NCBI GenBank assembly: GCA_022606425.2
Contig: JAHDVF020000875.1
Location: 1,116,001 to 1,180,000 of the forward strand
Source of the DNA: Lepidostoma basale
Lineage: Eukaryota; Arthropoda; Insecta; Trichoptera; Lepidostomatidae
DNA length: 64,000 nt
Direction: 5' to 3'
Numbering within the stretch: position 1 is the stretch's first letter; each line of letters starts with the position of its first letter. The translations under genes and the position numbers were made by a program. Below are positions 17,462-27,261 of this stretch, piece by piece. The notes beneath the pieces were generated by a model. That model made no database searches and was not told where the DNA came from. It saw only the letters and a list, made by a program, of their open reading frames with translations.

Positions 17462-18300
17462 TATATATGACTAACATGTTTCTCCTGTCTAAGGCATAAC
17501 CAAATGTTTTAGACAGGTGAAATGTTCAGACAACTTCAAGATGGCGGAGGACTTCACTTACCTAGGCTCGTCTTTAACAAAAGAAAACGACGATCACAAG
17601 CAAATCGTAAGAAGAATCACAATTGGCAACAAAACATTCTTCTCTCTACTACCAGCGCTTAAATCAAGAAACGTACAATGGAAAACCAAAATCATCCTGT
17701 ATAAAACAATCATCCGAACAGTAGTGACCTATGGGTGTGAGGCGTGGACAATGACAGCGACATCCGCAGAGCGACTGGATACTTTTGAGAGAAGGGTGCT
17801 GCGCAGAATTCTGGGACCTGTGAATGACGGTGAAGGCTGGAGAGTGCGGCATAATGACGAGCTGTACCATATTTACAAAGCTCCCAGTCTCTCCAACCAG
17901 GTCAGACTGAATAGACTGAGATGGGCCGGTCACGTGCAGAGGATGCCGTCATAGCGAACCCCAAAAAGATTGCTGGAGTGGCACCCAGGTGGTAGAATTC
18001 CAATTGGACGATCAAGGCTGCGATAAGACGATGGAGTTGGGAGAGCTGAGGCGAAATTGTTACGAGTGTCAGATTGGAGGGTCGAAGCGGAGGACAGGAG
18101 GAGTTGGAGGCGAAAAATACTGGAGGCTAAGGCTCGATATGGGCTGTAGGCCCATCGAAGAAGAAGAAGAAGACATTTGACATTTTATAGCGCTTTAGAC
18201 AGGCGAAAAATGTCATTCACATAAAACATAACAAAACTTTACATTCGTATCAATTATTTAATAAGGAGTTTTACACCAGATACAATAAATAATTATATTT
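17462..18300 (+). mobile_element. Hammerhead-type D element split by a LINE fragment
   Basis: Left part 17462-17516: AACATGTTTCTCCTGTCTAA and its inverted partner TTTTAGACAGGTGAAATGTT. Right part 18165-18300: GCGCTTTAGACAGGCGAAAA, ATGTCATTCACATAAAACAT, then the common flank TTATTTAATAAGGAGTTTTA. The LINE piece 17517-18178 lies between. The ribozyme core is decayed. Confidence 0.45.
17517..18178 (+). mobile_element. RTE-e LINE fragment (145-codon open part) with (GAA)n tail
   Basis: ORF 17517-17954 reads MAEDFTYLGSSLTKENDDHK, QIVRRITIGNKTFFSLLPAL, KTIIRTVVTYGCEAWTMTAT, RRVLRRILGPVNDGEGWRVR, HNDELYHIYKAPSLSNQVRL, NRLRWAGHVQRMPS, then TAG where the copy at 32570-32930 has TCG (Ser). Downstream the same frame would give the GGRxPIGRPRLRWED block, visible with mutations to 18150; tail GAAGAAGAAGAAG at 18158-18171. 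FTYLGS, TYGCEAW and LRWAGHVQRM mark a LINE RT C-terminus. Confidence 0.8.
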
Positions 18301-18820
18301 TAATACTTAAGCAAATGACATTCAAAATCCACAAAAAATGTTTTCATAAATACAATATAATTCGAGTATATTTGCATACACATTTTCGTATGGAAATTTT
18401 CAGTCTCACATATTTTTATTTATTCGTAGGTGTAAATAAATCATAAACACGTATTTTTTGTTTAAGGTCGGAAGTATTCAACAATTAATATTCACCGCTC
18501 GTAGAGAATTCATTATGAAAGGTTTTGAAAACGGCATTATTTTTTGTTTTCGAATGCTTTTAAATTCTCAGTGGATAGAGGACATATAATAGGGAAGGAT
18601 TTAAGTCTTTCACCAGTGGCTTGCGGAAAATTGTTATTCTAGATTTGTATAAGAGATATGTGAACTTTTTATACCATGTAAATTAATTCGGGAACTATAC
18701 AAGGTTAATCAATATTTAATGTTTAGGCAAAAAAGTATTTTTTAATGTTGATAGATCAGCTATTTTTGCGCATGTGCACTATTTCCTGTATCTTTAGAGG
18801 TTGCTAAAATACTCGTATTT
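18301..18820. other. No gene recognised
   Basis: About 520 bp of AT-rich DNA without assignable ORF, repeat or RNA gene. Confidence 0.35.
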
Positions 18821-19180
18821 TATTTATTTATTTATTTAAAAAAAAACAATTGGGTTATATGGATACATTTTTAGATCTTACTATTAATTATGTATTGTTT
18901 CAGATATATTTTATATTGAGTTGCAGTGATACTCCTTGTGTCTTTTGGTAGTTCATTGTAAAGTTTCAGTCTATTGTTCAATATCCTTGATTGTCCTGTC
19001 TTAGTTCGTGCATTCGGTAAGTGGTATCTGTCACAGTTCCTGGTCCAGTGTCTGTGTATGTCTGAATTTTTAGTTAGTTTGTAGCTGCTGTCTGTTGTCT
19101 TTTCCGTGGTCACTCTGTATACAATTTTTAAGGTCTCATATTTGGTCAGGTCTGATATGTGAATAATAATAAAAAAAAAA
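18821..19180 (-). mobile_element. Non-LTR retrotransposon 3' end (not RTE-like)
   Basis: Minus ORF 18871-19257 contains IHRHWTRNCDRYHLPNARTK, TGQSRILNNRLKLYNELPKD, TRSITATQYKIYLKQYII. The pattern RxxxRYxLPxxRTxxGxxxxxxxGxxLYNxLP is the usual C-terminal signature of several LINE clades. The 3' tail on minus is (AAAT)n (complement TTTATTTATTTATTTA at 18822-18837). Confidence 0.6.
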
Positions 19181-19759
19181 ATTATGTGATCAATTACATA
19201 CTCTTTCAAAGATGTTGAATTCACACAGTAAATTTTGTAATGTACCATATACATCATCGGCTGTCCCTCGTGTCCGAGGAAGACTGTCCTTCACGGTTGT
19301 GGGTCCGCATGTGTAATCATATCAGATTTTATATAAGCTTTAACAAATTTAAAGTCGGTTAGAAAATAATCACTGCGCCTCTGTATTTTTCCATTCAATG
19401 AATAACGGGTTCCCCCCGAGGAAAACAAATGGAATATTAAAAAAAGAAAGGAAAAAAACAGAAGTGCATTGTGGAATGAATATTCAAAATGGAAATTCGA
19501 TTGCTTTTCTATTGTTTTATCATTTGAAACGGTCGTTCTAAAGTTGGTATTATGCATTTTGATCTAAACGTATGCCCCAATATATATTTTTAAAACCCTG
19601 ACGAGATTTTACGAAAACACAAATTCAGAAATCCCTCGGATGGATAGTATAGAAACCGGTTGGCAGTAAAATGAAACACATTTTTAAAATTCATTATATT
19701 TAATTAATAGACGAAATGAAAAGAAAAAAATGGAATAACTGAAAATGATAATTATCTAT
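19181..19759. other. No gene recognised
   Basis: AT-rich apart from 19259-19300 (GGCTGTCCCTCGTGTCCGAG), which looks like a piece of something repeated but has no second copy in this window. The minus ORF 19291-19557 has no recognised motif. Confidence 0.3.
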
Positions 19760-20145
19760 AGTAAATGGCATTTTCCCGGAGGGGTAGGCAGATCAGACAA
19801 ACCTTCATACTGCTTTGTCCTGGCATACCTCTCAAGCCTTCTCTACATTTATACATCGTAACATGCTCGCTCGTCGATTTTTCCAATTTTGAATGTGCTC
19901 GCCTTTTAGCATGTGATTTATTTGGTTATTCCATGCTTTCCTTGCTCTTCCGTGCACACTGCTCGAATACAACTTTTTAACCATTATTTTCTCATCCGAA
20001 TGAATGTTTCATATGTACAAACCAACTCAATGATCATTTTTTAATTTTACTTCTGATTCAATAATTTGCTTTTCATTTCTTCCTTATTTCGTTGTTCGGT
20101 ATTCTATCATATATCGTTTTCCGCACATTCTTCTCGGTGAAAATG
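19760..20145 (-). mobile_element. RTE-a/b LINE 3' region, strongly diverged
   Basis: Starts CATTTTCCCGGAGGGGTAGG with CTGCTTTGTCCTGGCATACC, i.e. the RTE-a/b 3' end with many substitutions, continuing through HRHVAR-, CKTYDRIPNN-like coding to about 20140 (ATTCTATCATATATCGTTTT). Older than most other copies. Confidence 0.6.
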
Positions 20146-20397
20146 AAAGTAAACGTAGATGAAATAAGATAGTTAAACAAAAAAGGGATTATCCAATGAT
20201 ATCTGCAATTGTTTCAATGAACACAAATATTCGGCTCGATATTTGATAGCACAACCCAAAGTTCTTGATCAAAACCATTTGAACATAACCGCTTATCGTT
20301 TTAAATTTATTCAAGAGTTGAAAAACTTTGTGTTAAAATGGTTGTGTCGGAAATGCGACGAAATTCTTTATTAACGTAACTCCAGAAAACATCTATT

Positions 20398-20516
20398 GAA
20401 ACTTCAGCGATGTGAACTTTGAACGTCCTGTCATTATTTAATTCTATAAATTCCTCTCGAATTTGACAAGGCAGTGCTTCCGTAGAATTTATTAATCTGT
20501 ACTATATTTTGAAGAA
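20398..20516. repeat. Left 115-bp direct repeat flanking an RTE-b copy
   Basis: Nearly identical to 21367-21481: both start GAAACTTCAGCGATGTGAA and contain TCCTCTCGAATTTGACAAGG then CAGTGCTTCCGTAGAATTTA. A handful of substitutions separate them. They bracket the RTE-b insert exactly. Confidence 0.75.
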
Positions 20517-21290
20517 TAGCGCGGACGAATTGCAAGTCTTGGTGTCGAGAATGTATGAAGTATGCAAGTCAAATGATTTAATGATGAATGTCGGAATGTC
20601 AGAGGTGATGGTTTTTGAAAGGGAAGAGCAAATGACAGTTTGTAATATAAGTGTGAACGAAGAGAACTTGGAACAGGTGAGGGAATTTGTGTATTTAGGT
20701 AGCATGTTCACAGCAGATGCCCGAACGGATAGTGACGTCGAAAGAAGGGTTGGTGCGGGTAACAAAGTGAATGGAGCCTTAAAAATAGTTATTGGAAACA
20801 AGAATTTATCAATGAAAGCGAAAACGGCCGTTCACAATGGAGTTCTGGTCCCAACCCTAATATATGGAAGCGAAGCATGGAACTGGCAGAAGAAGGATGA
20901 GAGCAGAATAAATGCGGTAGAGATGAGGTCCATAAGACGTATGTGTGTTAAAACGATATACGACAGAATCTCAAATGTTGATTTATATCAATAAACAATT
21001 GAATTGTTGTATTATGAACAAAATTATGAAAGGATCGCTGCGTTGGTTCGGACATATGGAACGCATGGACGGAGAAAGGATAGTTAAGAAAGTATACGTT
21101 AATGATGTAAATTTAAAGGTTGGTCATGTTAGAAGTCGGAGGAATCGACGTGCGTGTATGACTCGTTGTATGAATGTGGAGGAATCTAGAGAGGTTTTCC
21201 AGGATAGAGTAGTGTGGTGGTCCATTCTCTCTGCGTACCCCTGCGGGGAAACGGTGTGATGGTATGTATTTGTATTGTATTGATAAAATT
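20517..21290 (+). mobile_element. RTE-b LINE, best-preserved fragment
   Basis: ORF 20509-20994 (161 codons): DELQVLVSRMYEVCKSNDLM (end of the RT palm/thumb link), MNVGMSEVMVFE, EEQMTVCNISVNEENLEQV, REFVYLGSMFTADARTDSDV, ERRVGAGNKVNGALKIVIGN, GVLVPTLIYGSEAWNWQKKD, INAVEMRSIRRMCVKTIYDR. It then shifts frame into 20945-21259: NKIMKGSLRWFGHMERMDGE, GHVRSRRNRRACMTRCMNV, WWSILSAYPCGETV. The GRPRKTWHDQI block is missing between KVYVNDV and KVGHV. The 3' end is GGTGTGATGGTATGTATTTG. Lacks RT catalytic and endonuclease domains, so inactive. Confidence 0.85.
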
Positions 21291-21366
21291 AAAACTAAAT
21301 AATGTTTCAATGTGTATTGACAGCGTCACACCTTTATCCGGCTCACGGCACACCAGTGAGCACATT

Positions 21367-21481
21367 GAAACTTCAGCGATGTGAAATTTGAACATCCTGT
21401 CATTACTTAATTCTATAAATTCCTCTCGAATTTGACAAGGCAGTGCTTCCGTAGAATTTATTTATCTATACTATATTGTAG
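21367..21481. repeat. Right 115-bp direct repeat flanking an RTE-b copy
   Basis: Partner of 20398-20516. Preceded by 75 bp (21291-21366) that is neither RTE-b nor repeat and contains CGTCACACCTTTATCCGGCT. Confidence 0.75.
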
Positions 21482-21904
21482 GGCACTGGGGTAACTTACA
21501 GAAATCTTACTCAATGACACGACAATTGAAATGCCAATCGAATATCAAATTAAACATAATGAAATGGCCATTGGACACATTCCGCCGAAGCGATTTGTTT
21601 GTGAGAGAGTGCAAGTTTGTTGTCAATTAAAAAGTCACGCGACTTTTCGATTTGTGGAAATTTTAATTCGAGTTCAAATATTAAATTCGATTCTAAAATG
21701 GCGGACAGAGCACGTTTTGGCATTTGAATATCGAACGGACAGTGTTGCCAAGTTAGCACGATGAATAATTGAACCCGACAGATTGGAGGTGTCCGCTCGG
21801 CGGGAAGCGCATCATCTGTCAAACATTTAGACATTCAATTTTAAAATTGGAACACCGACTGTTGCGGACTGCACGTTTTGACGTTGATATTTGGAAAATG
21901 GACA
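21482..21904. other. No gene recognised
   Basis: About 420 bp. Overlapping ORFs on both strands (21531-21764 plus, 21550-21834 minus) show no recognisable motif. 21650-21760 resembles 21840-21900 loosely (TTCAAATATTAAATTCGATT / ATTCAATTTTAAAATTGGAA), perhaps an old duplication. Confidence 0.3.
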
Positions 21905-22650
21905 TACAACATTCCCCATTCCACCTATTTCTTTACGACCATGTAAGCCAAATTTTTGGAGGTTGTATATATGCTACAAATCTATACTTATCTTCACATG
22001 TCAGTTTCAATACATCATCTATGTAGATTTGATTACATATGTTAATCTTTTTAAGATTAATCTATATAATCCACACACTAACGCCATCTATGGAGATTCA
22101 TTTTTAGCATTTAGCAAACTACTTTATTAACACATTGTGAAGGCGATCGCCATTAGCGCATTGTTTAGAAGCCGCCTGGAGATATCACTCCTATCTATAT
22201 GCCAAAGAATTGAACAGAATGATTACAATTTTTTTTTGTGAATGTTACTTATACTTGTATACGAATACTGGATTTCACCCATGGTGGCTGATTAATTAAT
22301 GAAATTTAATTGTATCTCAATAAGACGAAGATGCAAACTGGAAACTGAATATGGTTGATCAAGGTGTGTCAGGACTTATGACCTGTCATTGGTTGGGTTA
22401 AGCACACGCTTTATGTAATTACAACATTCCCCATTCCACCTATTTCTTTATGACCATGTAAGACAAAATGCTAAATGCTAAAAATTATAATAATCTCCAT
22501 AGATGGCGTTAGTGTGTGGATTATATAGATTAATCTTAAAAAGATTAACATATGTAATCAAATCTACATAGATGGTGTATTGAAACGGACATGTGAAGAT
22601 AAGTATAGATTTGTAGCATATATACAACCTCCAAAAATTTGTCTTATTCC
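21905..22650. mobile_element. Foldback element family X (long inverted repeat)
   Basis: Left arm 21905-22120 (CATTCCCCATTCCACCTATT, TGGAGGTTGTATATATGCTA, CACTAACGCCATCTATGGAG) is mirrored by 22466-22650 (CTCCATAGATGGCGTTAGTG ... TAGCATATATACAACCTCCA). Between them (22240-22460) lies a direct copy of the outer part (CGAATACTGGATTTCACCCA, CAATAAGACGAAGATGCAAA, TTGGTTGGGTTAAGCACACG). The same family is at 27262-27905, 38655-38880, 43855-44245 and 58005-58365. No transposase; the probable class is a foldback/MITE-type DNA element. Confidence 0.65.
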
Positions 22651-23169
22651 TCTCAAATAAAAAAAAAACACTTATGTGTTCAGGATGGAACACACAACTC
22701 AATGGTGTTAATCCAGAAGTTATACCCTATTTGATAGTTAGATAGTTCTAGAAAAATGAAATCGAGTGTCTCAAAATATCAGTCGTTTTTCTTTTCTTCG
22801 GACATTTGCAGTGTTGCCACCCCACGCAGTAAGCCGAGATAATGACGTTAGCGAGTTCTGTATTGCCATAAATGGGTTGTAAATAATTCAGTATGGCAAC
22901 ACTAATGACTTTAGCGAAACATGGCGTCTGGAGCACTGAGGGTATATTTAGACAGAATCTATCTTAATAAATTAATAGTCAAGAAGACTCGGAGTTAAAA
23001 ATATTATATTATTTAAAGCCTTCGTTATTGCCAGCCCTCAAAATCGAAGTTTCGTTAAAGGGTTTGTCCAAGTTCCACCAAGAAGAAACACGGTTATTAA
23101 AACTAATCTGAACTAATTCGACTAATCCTATAATAAGCAATTTATTTTAATTAAGTAAGGTATTTAATA
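22651..23169. other. No gene recognised
   Basis: About 520 bp. 22785-22935 is less AT-rich and contains ACATGGCGTCTGGAGCACTG; no ORF, splice pair or repeat can be supported. Confidence 0.3.
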
Positions 23170-24325
23170 ATAAAAAATATAATCTGCTAACTTTTAAAGT
23201 GCCGTTTTTGTGATGTAATCACCTCAAGGGCGCGTTAAGACGTGATTTAAATATAAAACTCTAAAAATGAACGCTGTATCTGATATTCCCAATCGATTAG
23301 GAAATAAAGCATTCTTTGTAGATCGTCTTCACTTTCTGCCAGTATTGTTGCATCGTCAGCATAGCATACCACATTAATGAGTGCAGCGAACTATATAATG
23401 AAGTTATAAAACAGACTGATAAAGCTGCAGTTATCTCCGGATGTCTAAGGGACACTGTCTGGGACAATAAGCATATGCTAGTGGAAAGCAAAGCTAGAAA
23501 GTATAAAACATGCATCAGGCCCATAATGACATACGGAATCGAAGCAAGAGCAGATACTGTCAGAACCAAATATCTCATTAGAGTAGCAGAAATGAGAACA
23601 TTGCGACCCATTGTGGGGAGAACCCTTATAGCTAGGATACTCAATGAAGAAATTCGCAAATCCTGCAAAATTGAAGACACAGTGAGATGGAGTAGGCAGG
23701 TAAGATGATACTGGAGGGACCACATCGAGAGAATGGATCCAGCAAGAATGACTAATATCGTGATGCACGAGACTCCAGAGGGCCGTCGACCACCAAAGAA
23801 ATGGAGAGAATGCTGGTCGTTTTCATCACAGGAAGAAAGTTGATATCCTGCATGAACAGATGGCAAGATCTACAATCAGAAGAAGAAGAAGAATATCAGA
23901 AAATACTACAAAATAATAAAACAATTATATTTTACATGTTGGGTTTTAATTTTGAGTATGAAATATGTAAAAAACAGGTTTTCAGCTTAGATCTGAAATC
24001 TGTCGGATCATTTATGCATCTAGTGCATGAAGGCAGATTGTTCAAAACCGATGGGCCGGCTAGGTGCAAGGTTCGATCCCCGAAATTTGTACTAGGGAAA
24101 CGCTTCAGCTCAATTAATCTCTCTATTGCAGAGAGGAGTACGCCGAGCGAGTGTGGATTTCCCTGAATTTAGGCTGTCCGTTTTACAGAGTTCGGATATA
24201 TAACTTCGTGCCATTCCATGTAGCGCTTTGAAGACTGCCCAGCAGAGTACTGAATTACTTCTGGACATTTAAGCCAGTGAAGTTCTTTGATATGTTGTGT
24301 AATATGGGACTTTTTTGGAATAAAG
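23170..24325 (-). mobile_element. L2/CR1-like LINE 3' end, split by an RTE-c insertion
   Basis: The 3' UTR end (23190-23265: TGCCGTTTTTGTGATGTAAT, CACCTCAAGGGCGCGTTAAG) and the coding end (23938-24325) are antisense to the plus copy at 30281-30872. The coding part on minus matches SHITQHLKELHWLK, LCWAVFKALHGMA, and RSPKFVxGxRF-type sequence. RTE-c (23376-23890) sits between the two halves. Confidence 0.65.
23376..23890 (+). mobile_element. RTE-c LINE fragment with (GAA)n tail
   Basis: ORF 23475-23708: YKTCIRPIMTYGIEARADTV, RTKYLIRVAEMRTLRPIVGR, TLIARILNEEIRKSCKIEDT, VRWSRQVR; upstream in another frame KQTDKAAVISGCLRDTVWDN. Then YWRDHIERMDPARM and GRRPPKKWRECW in shifted frames. Tail AGAAGAAGAAGAA at 23879-23892. 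The order and motifs are those of the 5606-6252 copy; sequence is diverged (a subfamily). Confidence 0.75.
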
Positions 24326-24355
24326 TACCTTAAATAGTTTCTATTTATAATTCTA

Positions 24356-24362
24356 TCTCTCT

Positions 24363-24459
<97 letters not shown>

Positions 24460-24463
24460 TCTT
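24356..24463. repeat. (CT)n microsatellite, about 105 bp
   Basis: Almost pure CT dinucleotide run from 24356 to 24463, with one GT interruption near 24447. It directly abuts an RTE-a fragment at 24464. Confidence 0.95.
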
Positions 24464-24600
24464 TCGAATGAAAATATAAGAAGTGAATGCCGTGCGAATC
24501 ATCATACCATCGTATTATAAAAAAAATAATGAAAGGATCATTAAGATGGTTTGGACATATGGAAAGAATGGTAAAAAAATATACGAGTTAAAGGAGCAGA
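24464..24600 (+). mobile_element. RTE-a LINE internal fragment
   Basis: TCGAATGAAAATATAAGAAG, ATGAAAGGATCATTAAGATG then GTTTGGACATATGGAAAGAA: the SNENIRSEC to LRWFGHMER region. Truncated both sides. Confidence 0.7.
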
Positions 24601-24799
24601 ACACGGCAATTAAGGTGATTGATGTGGCTCAATATCATACATAAGGGATCAACCCCAAAATACTCGAAAGTATTACCTGGAACTAATTAAAGATTAATTT
24701 TCATATGAAGGACTCATTTTAGGTTAGACACATGAAAAAATTTAAATAAATAAATAACTTTGTATTTAACCATGGTTATTATATATATAACCGTATGGT

Positions 24800-24890
24800 T
24801 ATTATATTTGATGCCAACTAGTTTCGCTTGGACAAGCTTGAGTCCAAGCGAAACTAGTTGGCATCAATTCCAATAACGTGGTTAAATACG
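24800..24890. mobile_element. Palindrome of hammerhead-type E (ACTAGT)
   Basis: TTGATGCCAACTAGTTTCGC then TTGGAC (24807-24833) is mirrored by GTCCAAGCGAAACTAGTTGG then CATCAA (24842-24868). On either strand this gives the 3' half of a hammerhead: AAGC, GAA, ACTAGT, T, GGCATC. The CTGANGA half is missing on both arms, so the fold-back probably formed by loss of the 5' halves. Confidence 0.55.
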
Positions 24891-24957
24891 AGTACAAAGT
24901 TTTTTATAATTTATTTAAAAATTTTAATTTAAGATTTGTGAAATATTTCCTTCCCGT

Positions 24958-25055
24958 AAACCATAAGAAAACTTCTAGAAAGCAGCCGTTTTCATTGGTA
25001 TTAATTATATAATATGGAGTTTTTCATCACTGTTCAAGAAACAAAAAATATGTTA
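24958..25055 (+). mobile_element. Hammerhead-type D element, 3' flank only
   Basis: AAACTTCTAGAAAGCAGCCG, TTTTCATTGGTATTAATTAT, GAGTTTTTCATCACTGTTCA match the flank of 57495-57565. No ribozyme core. Confidence 0.45.
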
Positions 25056-25119
25056 ATGTTGTTTTATATATTCATTAATTTAAGATTAATTCAATTGATA
25101 TTTGATAATGGCGAAATTG

Positions 25120-25300
25120 ATAGGCGAAAAATATTGACATTTGAACAAATACACATAAAGGTTCGAAAAATCACATAAATTTGACATTTGATATATTATT
25201 GTAACACCTGATGATGTCAACATAGGTTGACGAAACAGCTGTCGCGTAAAATAAAAATACATTTTTGATACATAAAACAACGTTTTTATAATTTAACAGT
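25120..25300 (+). mobile_element. Hammerhead-type A element
   Basis: Shares about 150 bp with 53840-53990: CAAATACACATAAAGGTT, TTGACATTTGATATATTATT before the ribozyme and TAAAATAAAAATACATTTTT, TTTATAATTTAACAGTTTAT after it. The ribozyme motif lies at 25204-25247. Confidence 0.6.
25204..25247 (+). ncRNA. Hammerhead ribozyme variant, type A, with helix II covariation
   Basis: Helix I ACAC (25204-25207), core CTGATGA (25208-25214), extra T (25215), helix II GTCAACATAGGTTGAC (25216-25231; six perfect pairs), GAA (25232-25234), ACAGCTGT (25235-25242), C17 (25243), GCGT (25244-25247). Relative to 17144-17188 the second helix II pair is T-A instead of C-G on both sides, a compensatory change that supports the fold having been selected. 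Confidence 0.65.
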
Positions 25301-25304
25301 TTAT

Positions 25305-25388
25305 GATTATTATTAATATTATTATTTTGTTGAAAAAACTCCCTTTACATTATTACAGCGCGAGCCAAATCGATGTAAAGGGTGAAAA
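25305..25388 (-). mobile_element. tRNA-headed SINE S1, 3' end only
   Basis: (ATT)n-like tail complement, then TTGTTGAAAAAACTCCCTTT and GCGAGCCAAATCGATGTAAA. The tRNA head is absent (3' fragment). Confidence 0.6.
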
Positions 25389-25544
25389 AAAAAATCAATG
25401 GAAATATACATAGAACCTTTTGAATAGGAATATGTCAGTTATTTCCTTGTTGCTTTATCGTAAGGGTATTCACGAATTCGCCATAATTGCATCCAAAGAG
25501 GTCTATCTCTTTTGCAACCTAATTTAAAAAACGAATCGCTCAGG

Positions 25545-25595
25545 AGAACTTCGAAGGGCCTCTGTGCGGCAATTTGGGGCATAAAATAATATATT
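25545..25595. repeat. Single unit of the 57-bp minisatellite type
   Basis: AGGAGAACTTCGAAGGGCCT then GGCAATTTGGGGCATAAAAT is close to the units at 8926-9265, 16.5 kb away. Confidence 0.45.
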
Positions 25596-25940
25596 ATGTT
25601 GAAGTATGTTAAATGTTATGTTAACGTATGTTAAACTTTTTTAATTTAGCATCTGTCGTATTAAACACTTTTGAAGCATAAAACATCTTAAAAAAACAAA
25701 ATTCTGATAACTCATCTTCATTCTTTGTCCGGTGCATTTTTCCCACTCGCCGGCAACAATGGGCGTCGCGACGCTCCGGGGACACTAGTATAACTATTAT
25801 AGTATAAGTAATCCTCATAGCAGGCGACAGATTAACAATCCGCGCGTCGCGACGCATCGTAATACGTTTGATTGAAACACGATTTTCACGTCCACGTTAA
25901 AACAATTATTGTGTGACTCTATAAGATAAAAATCACATTT
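25596..25940. other. Unassigned; CpG-containing patch at 25740-25860
   Basis: Contains two GCGTCGCGACGC-like self-complementary words (25765, 25842) about 77 bp apart, with an AT-rich spacer. The minus ORF 25621-25857 has no known motif. Confidence 0.35.
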
Positions 25941-25941
25941 T

Positions 25942-26360
25942 CAATTGAGACCACTAGGACAAGAGTGGTCTAACCAAATTTTTTTGAAAAATTGAGTTAT
26001 TGGTCTAACTCACACCTATTTGTGACCTACTATAAAAGAAAAATTAATCTAACCACCATTTCCAAGTGGAAACATAGATATCGCCATAAATACTTCTTTT
26101 TCTCTGACAAAAAATCAAAATAAATGGAGTCAAATGTAGTCTATTATAAGTAACCATCAAAAAATATCCTTGAACTTTATATTTCCCAATATTTCAAAAT
26201 ACTATTCTAAAGACATTCACCAAACAAACAAGGTTTATCACTAAAGAAGACCCTAACCCATATAGTTAAAAAAAAAATGGGGAAAAAAAAAATTTCAATC
26301 GCATTTATCTCCATTGTCTAAATTTGGGGTTAGACCACTCTTGCCCTGGCGGCCTCAATT
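25942..26360. mobile_element. MITE with about 30-bp inverted ends
   Basis: Left CAATTGAGACCACTAGGACA then AGAGTGGTCTAACC; right, read as complement, AATTGAGGCCGCCAGGGCA then AGAGTGGTCTAACC. About four mismatches. The interior is AT-rich without ORF. 419 bp; superfamily not determined because the target duplication is unclear. Confidence 0.6.
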
Positions 26361-26607
26361 ATCTATAATATCATCCTAGTAAAAAGCAACGCATAGCTCT
26401 ATGGGTATACAAATTTATTTCTATATATGTAGGAAAATATCGTTTTCCACAATTGAATGTTTTTTTTTCTCTTGGTAATGCTTTACCTTTGATCTGTGGC
26501 TTAATGTTCCAAAAAACTAAGTATATTTTCGTAACACTTTTTACAGATAATTTTAGGATTTGAACAAATTAAACTCATCGATCGTGTGATATCGCATAAT
26601 TTATCAC

Positions 26608-27095
26608 TAACTAAAAAAAACTAACTAACCATCACGCCGTCTCCCCGAAGGGGTAGGCAGAAAAAATGGACTACCACACTTTTCTTTCCTGATTTATTTA
26701 TCTTGATTCCTCAATATTCGTACATCGTGTCATGCACGCCCGTCGATTTCTCTGTCTCCTCACGTGGCCGACATTCAATATTTGATTTATTTGATCGTGC
26801 CACGTTTTCCTCGGTCTTCCTCTATTTCTGGTTCCATTAACATCGTTAACATATAATTTTTTTACCATTTTTTCCTCATTCATTCTCTCCATATGTCCAA
26901 ACCATCTTAATGATCCTTTCATTATTTTGTTCATAACACCATCATTCGCACCGCATTCACTTCTAATATTTTAATTCGACACTCTATCATACACAGAGTA
27001 CTACACATTCGTCTAAGTGATCTCATTTCTTCTTCATTTATTCTAATTTAATCCTTCTTTTGCCAGTTCCATGCTTCGCTTCCATACATAAGGGT
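26608..27095 (-). mobile_element. RTE-a LINE 3' region
   Basis: Tail complement (AACT repeats) at 26608-26630, then the conserved terminus. Minus ORF 26698-26934: MNKIMKGSLRWFGHMERMNE, EKMVKKLYVNDVNGTRNRGR, PRKTWHDQINQILNVGHVRR, QRNRRACMTRCTNIEESR. Upstream to WQKKDxIRINEEEMRSLRRM-like coding at 27095. Confidence 0.85.
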
Positions 27096-27119
27096 CGTCA
27101 TGTTGAAATGACCTGTTGT

Positions 27120-27255
27120 ATATAATAAATAAAATCAATGAAATTGTCGCGAGAGGTGTTACTGTTGAATAAAACACCTGATTATGTTATAATCTGTTGG
27201 CGAAACAGCTGTCTTGACATCTTAATAAAAATTAATATATTTAGTAACATAAATT
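27120..27255 (+). mobile_element. Hammerhead-type A element, degenerate head-to-head copy
   Basis: Left inverted piece ATTGTCGCGAGAGGTGTT (27138-27155), then AACACCTGATTATG, a broken helix II, TTGGCGAAACAGCTGTCTTG and TAATAAAAATTAATATATTT. Core G8 is changed (CTGATTA) and helix II does not pair; inactive. Confidence 0.5.
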
Positions 27256-27261
27256 GTTACA

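Noticed and set aside
23297..23866. Longest minus-strand ORF (189 codons) near 23.3-23.9 kb
   Set aside because: It is the antisense shadow of the plus-strand RTE-c fragment, whose TYGIEARADTVRTK motifs are clear; the minus protein has no motif.
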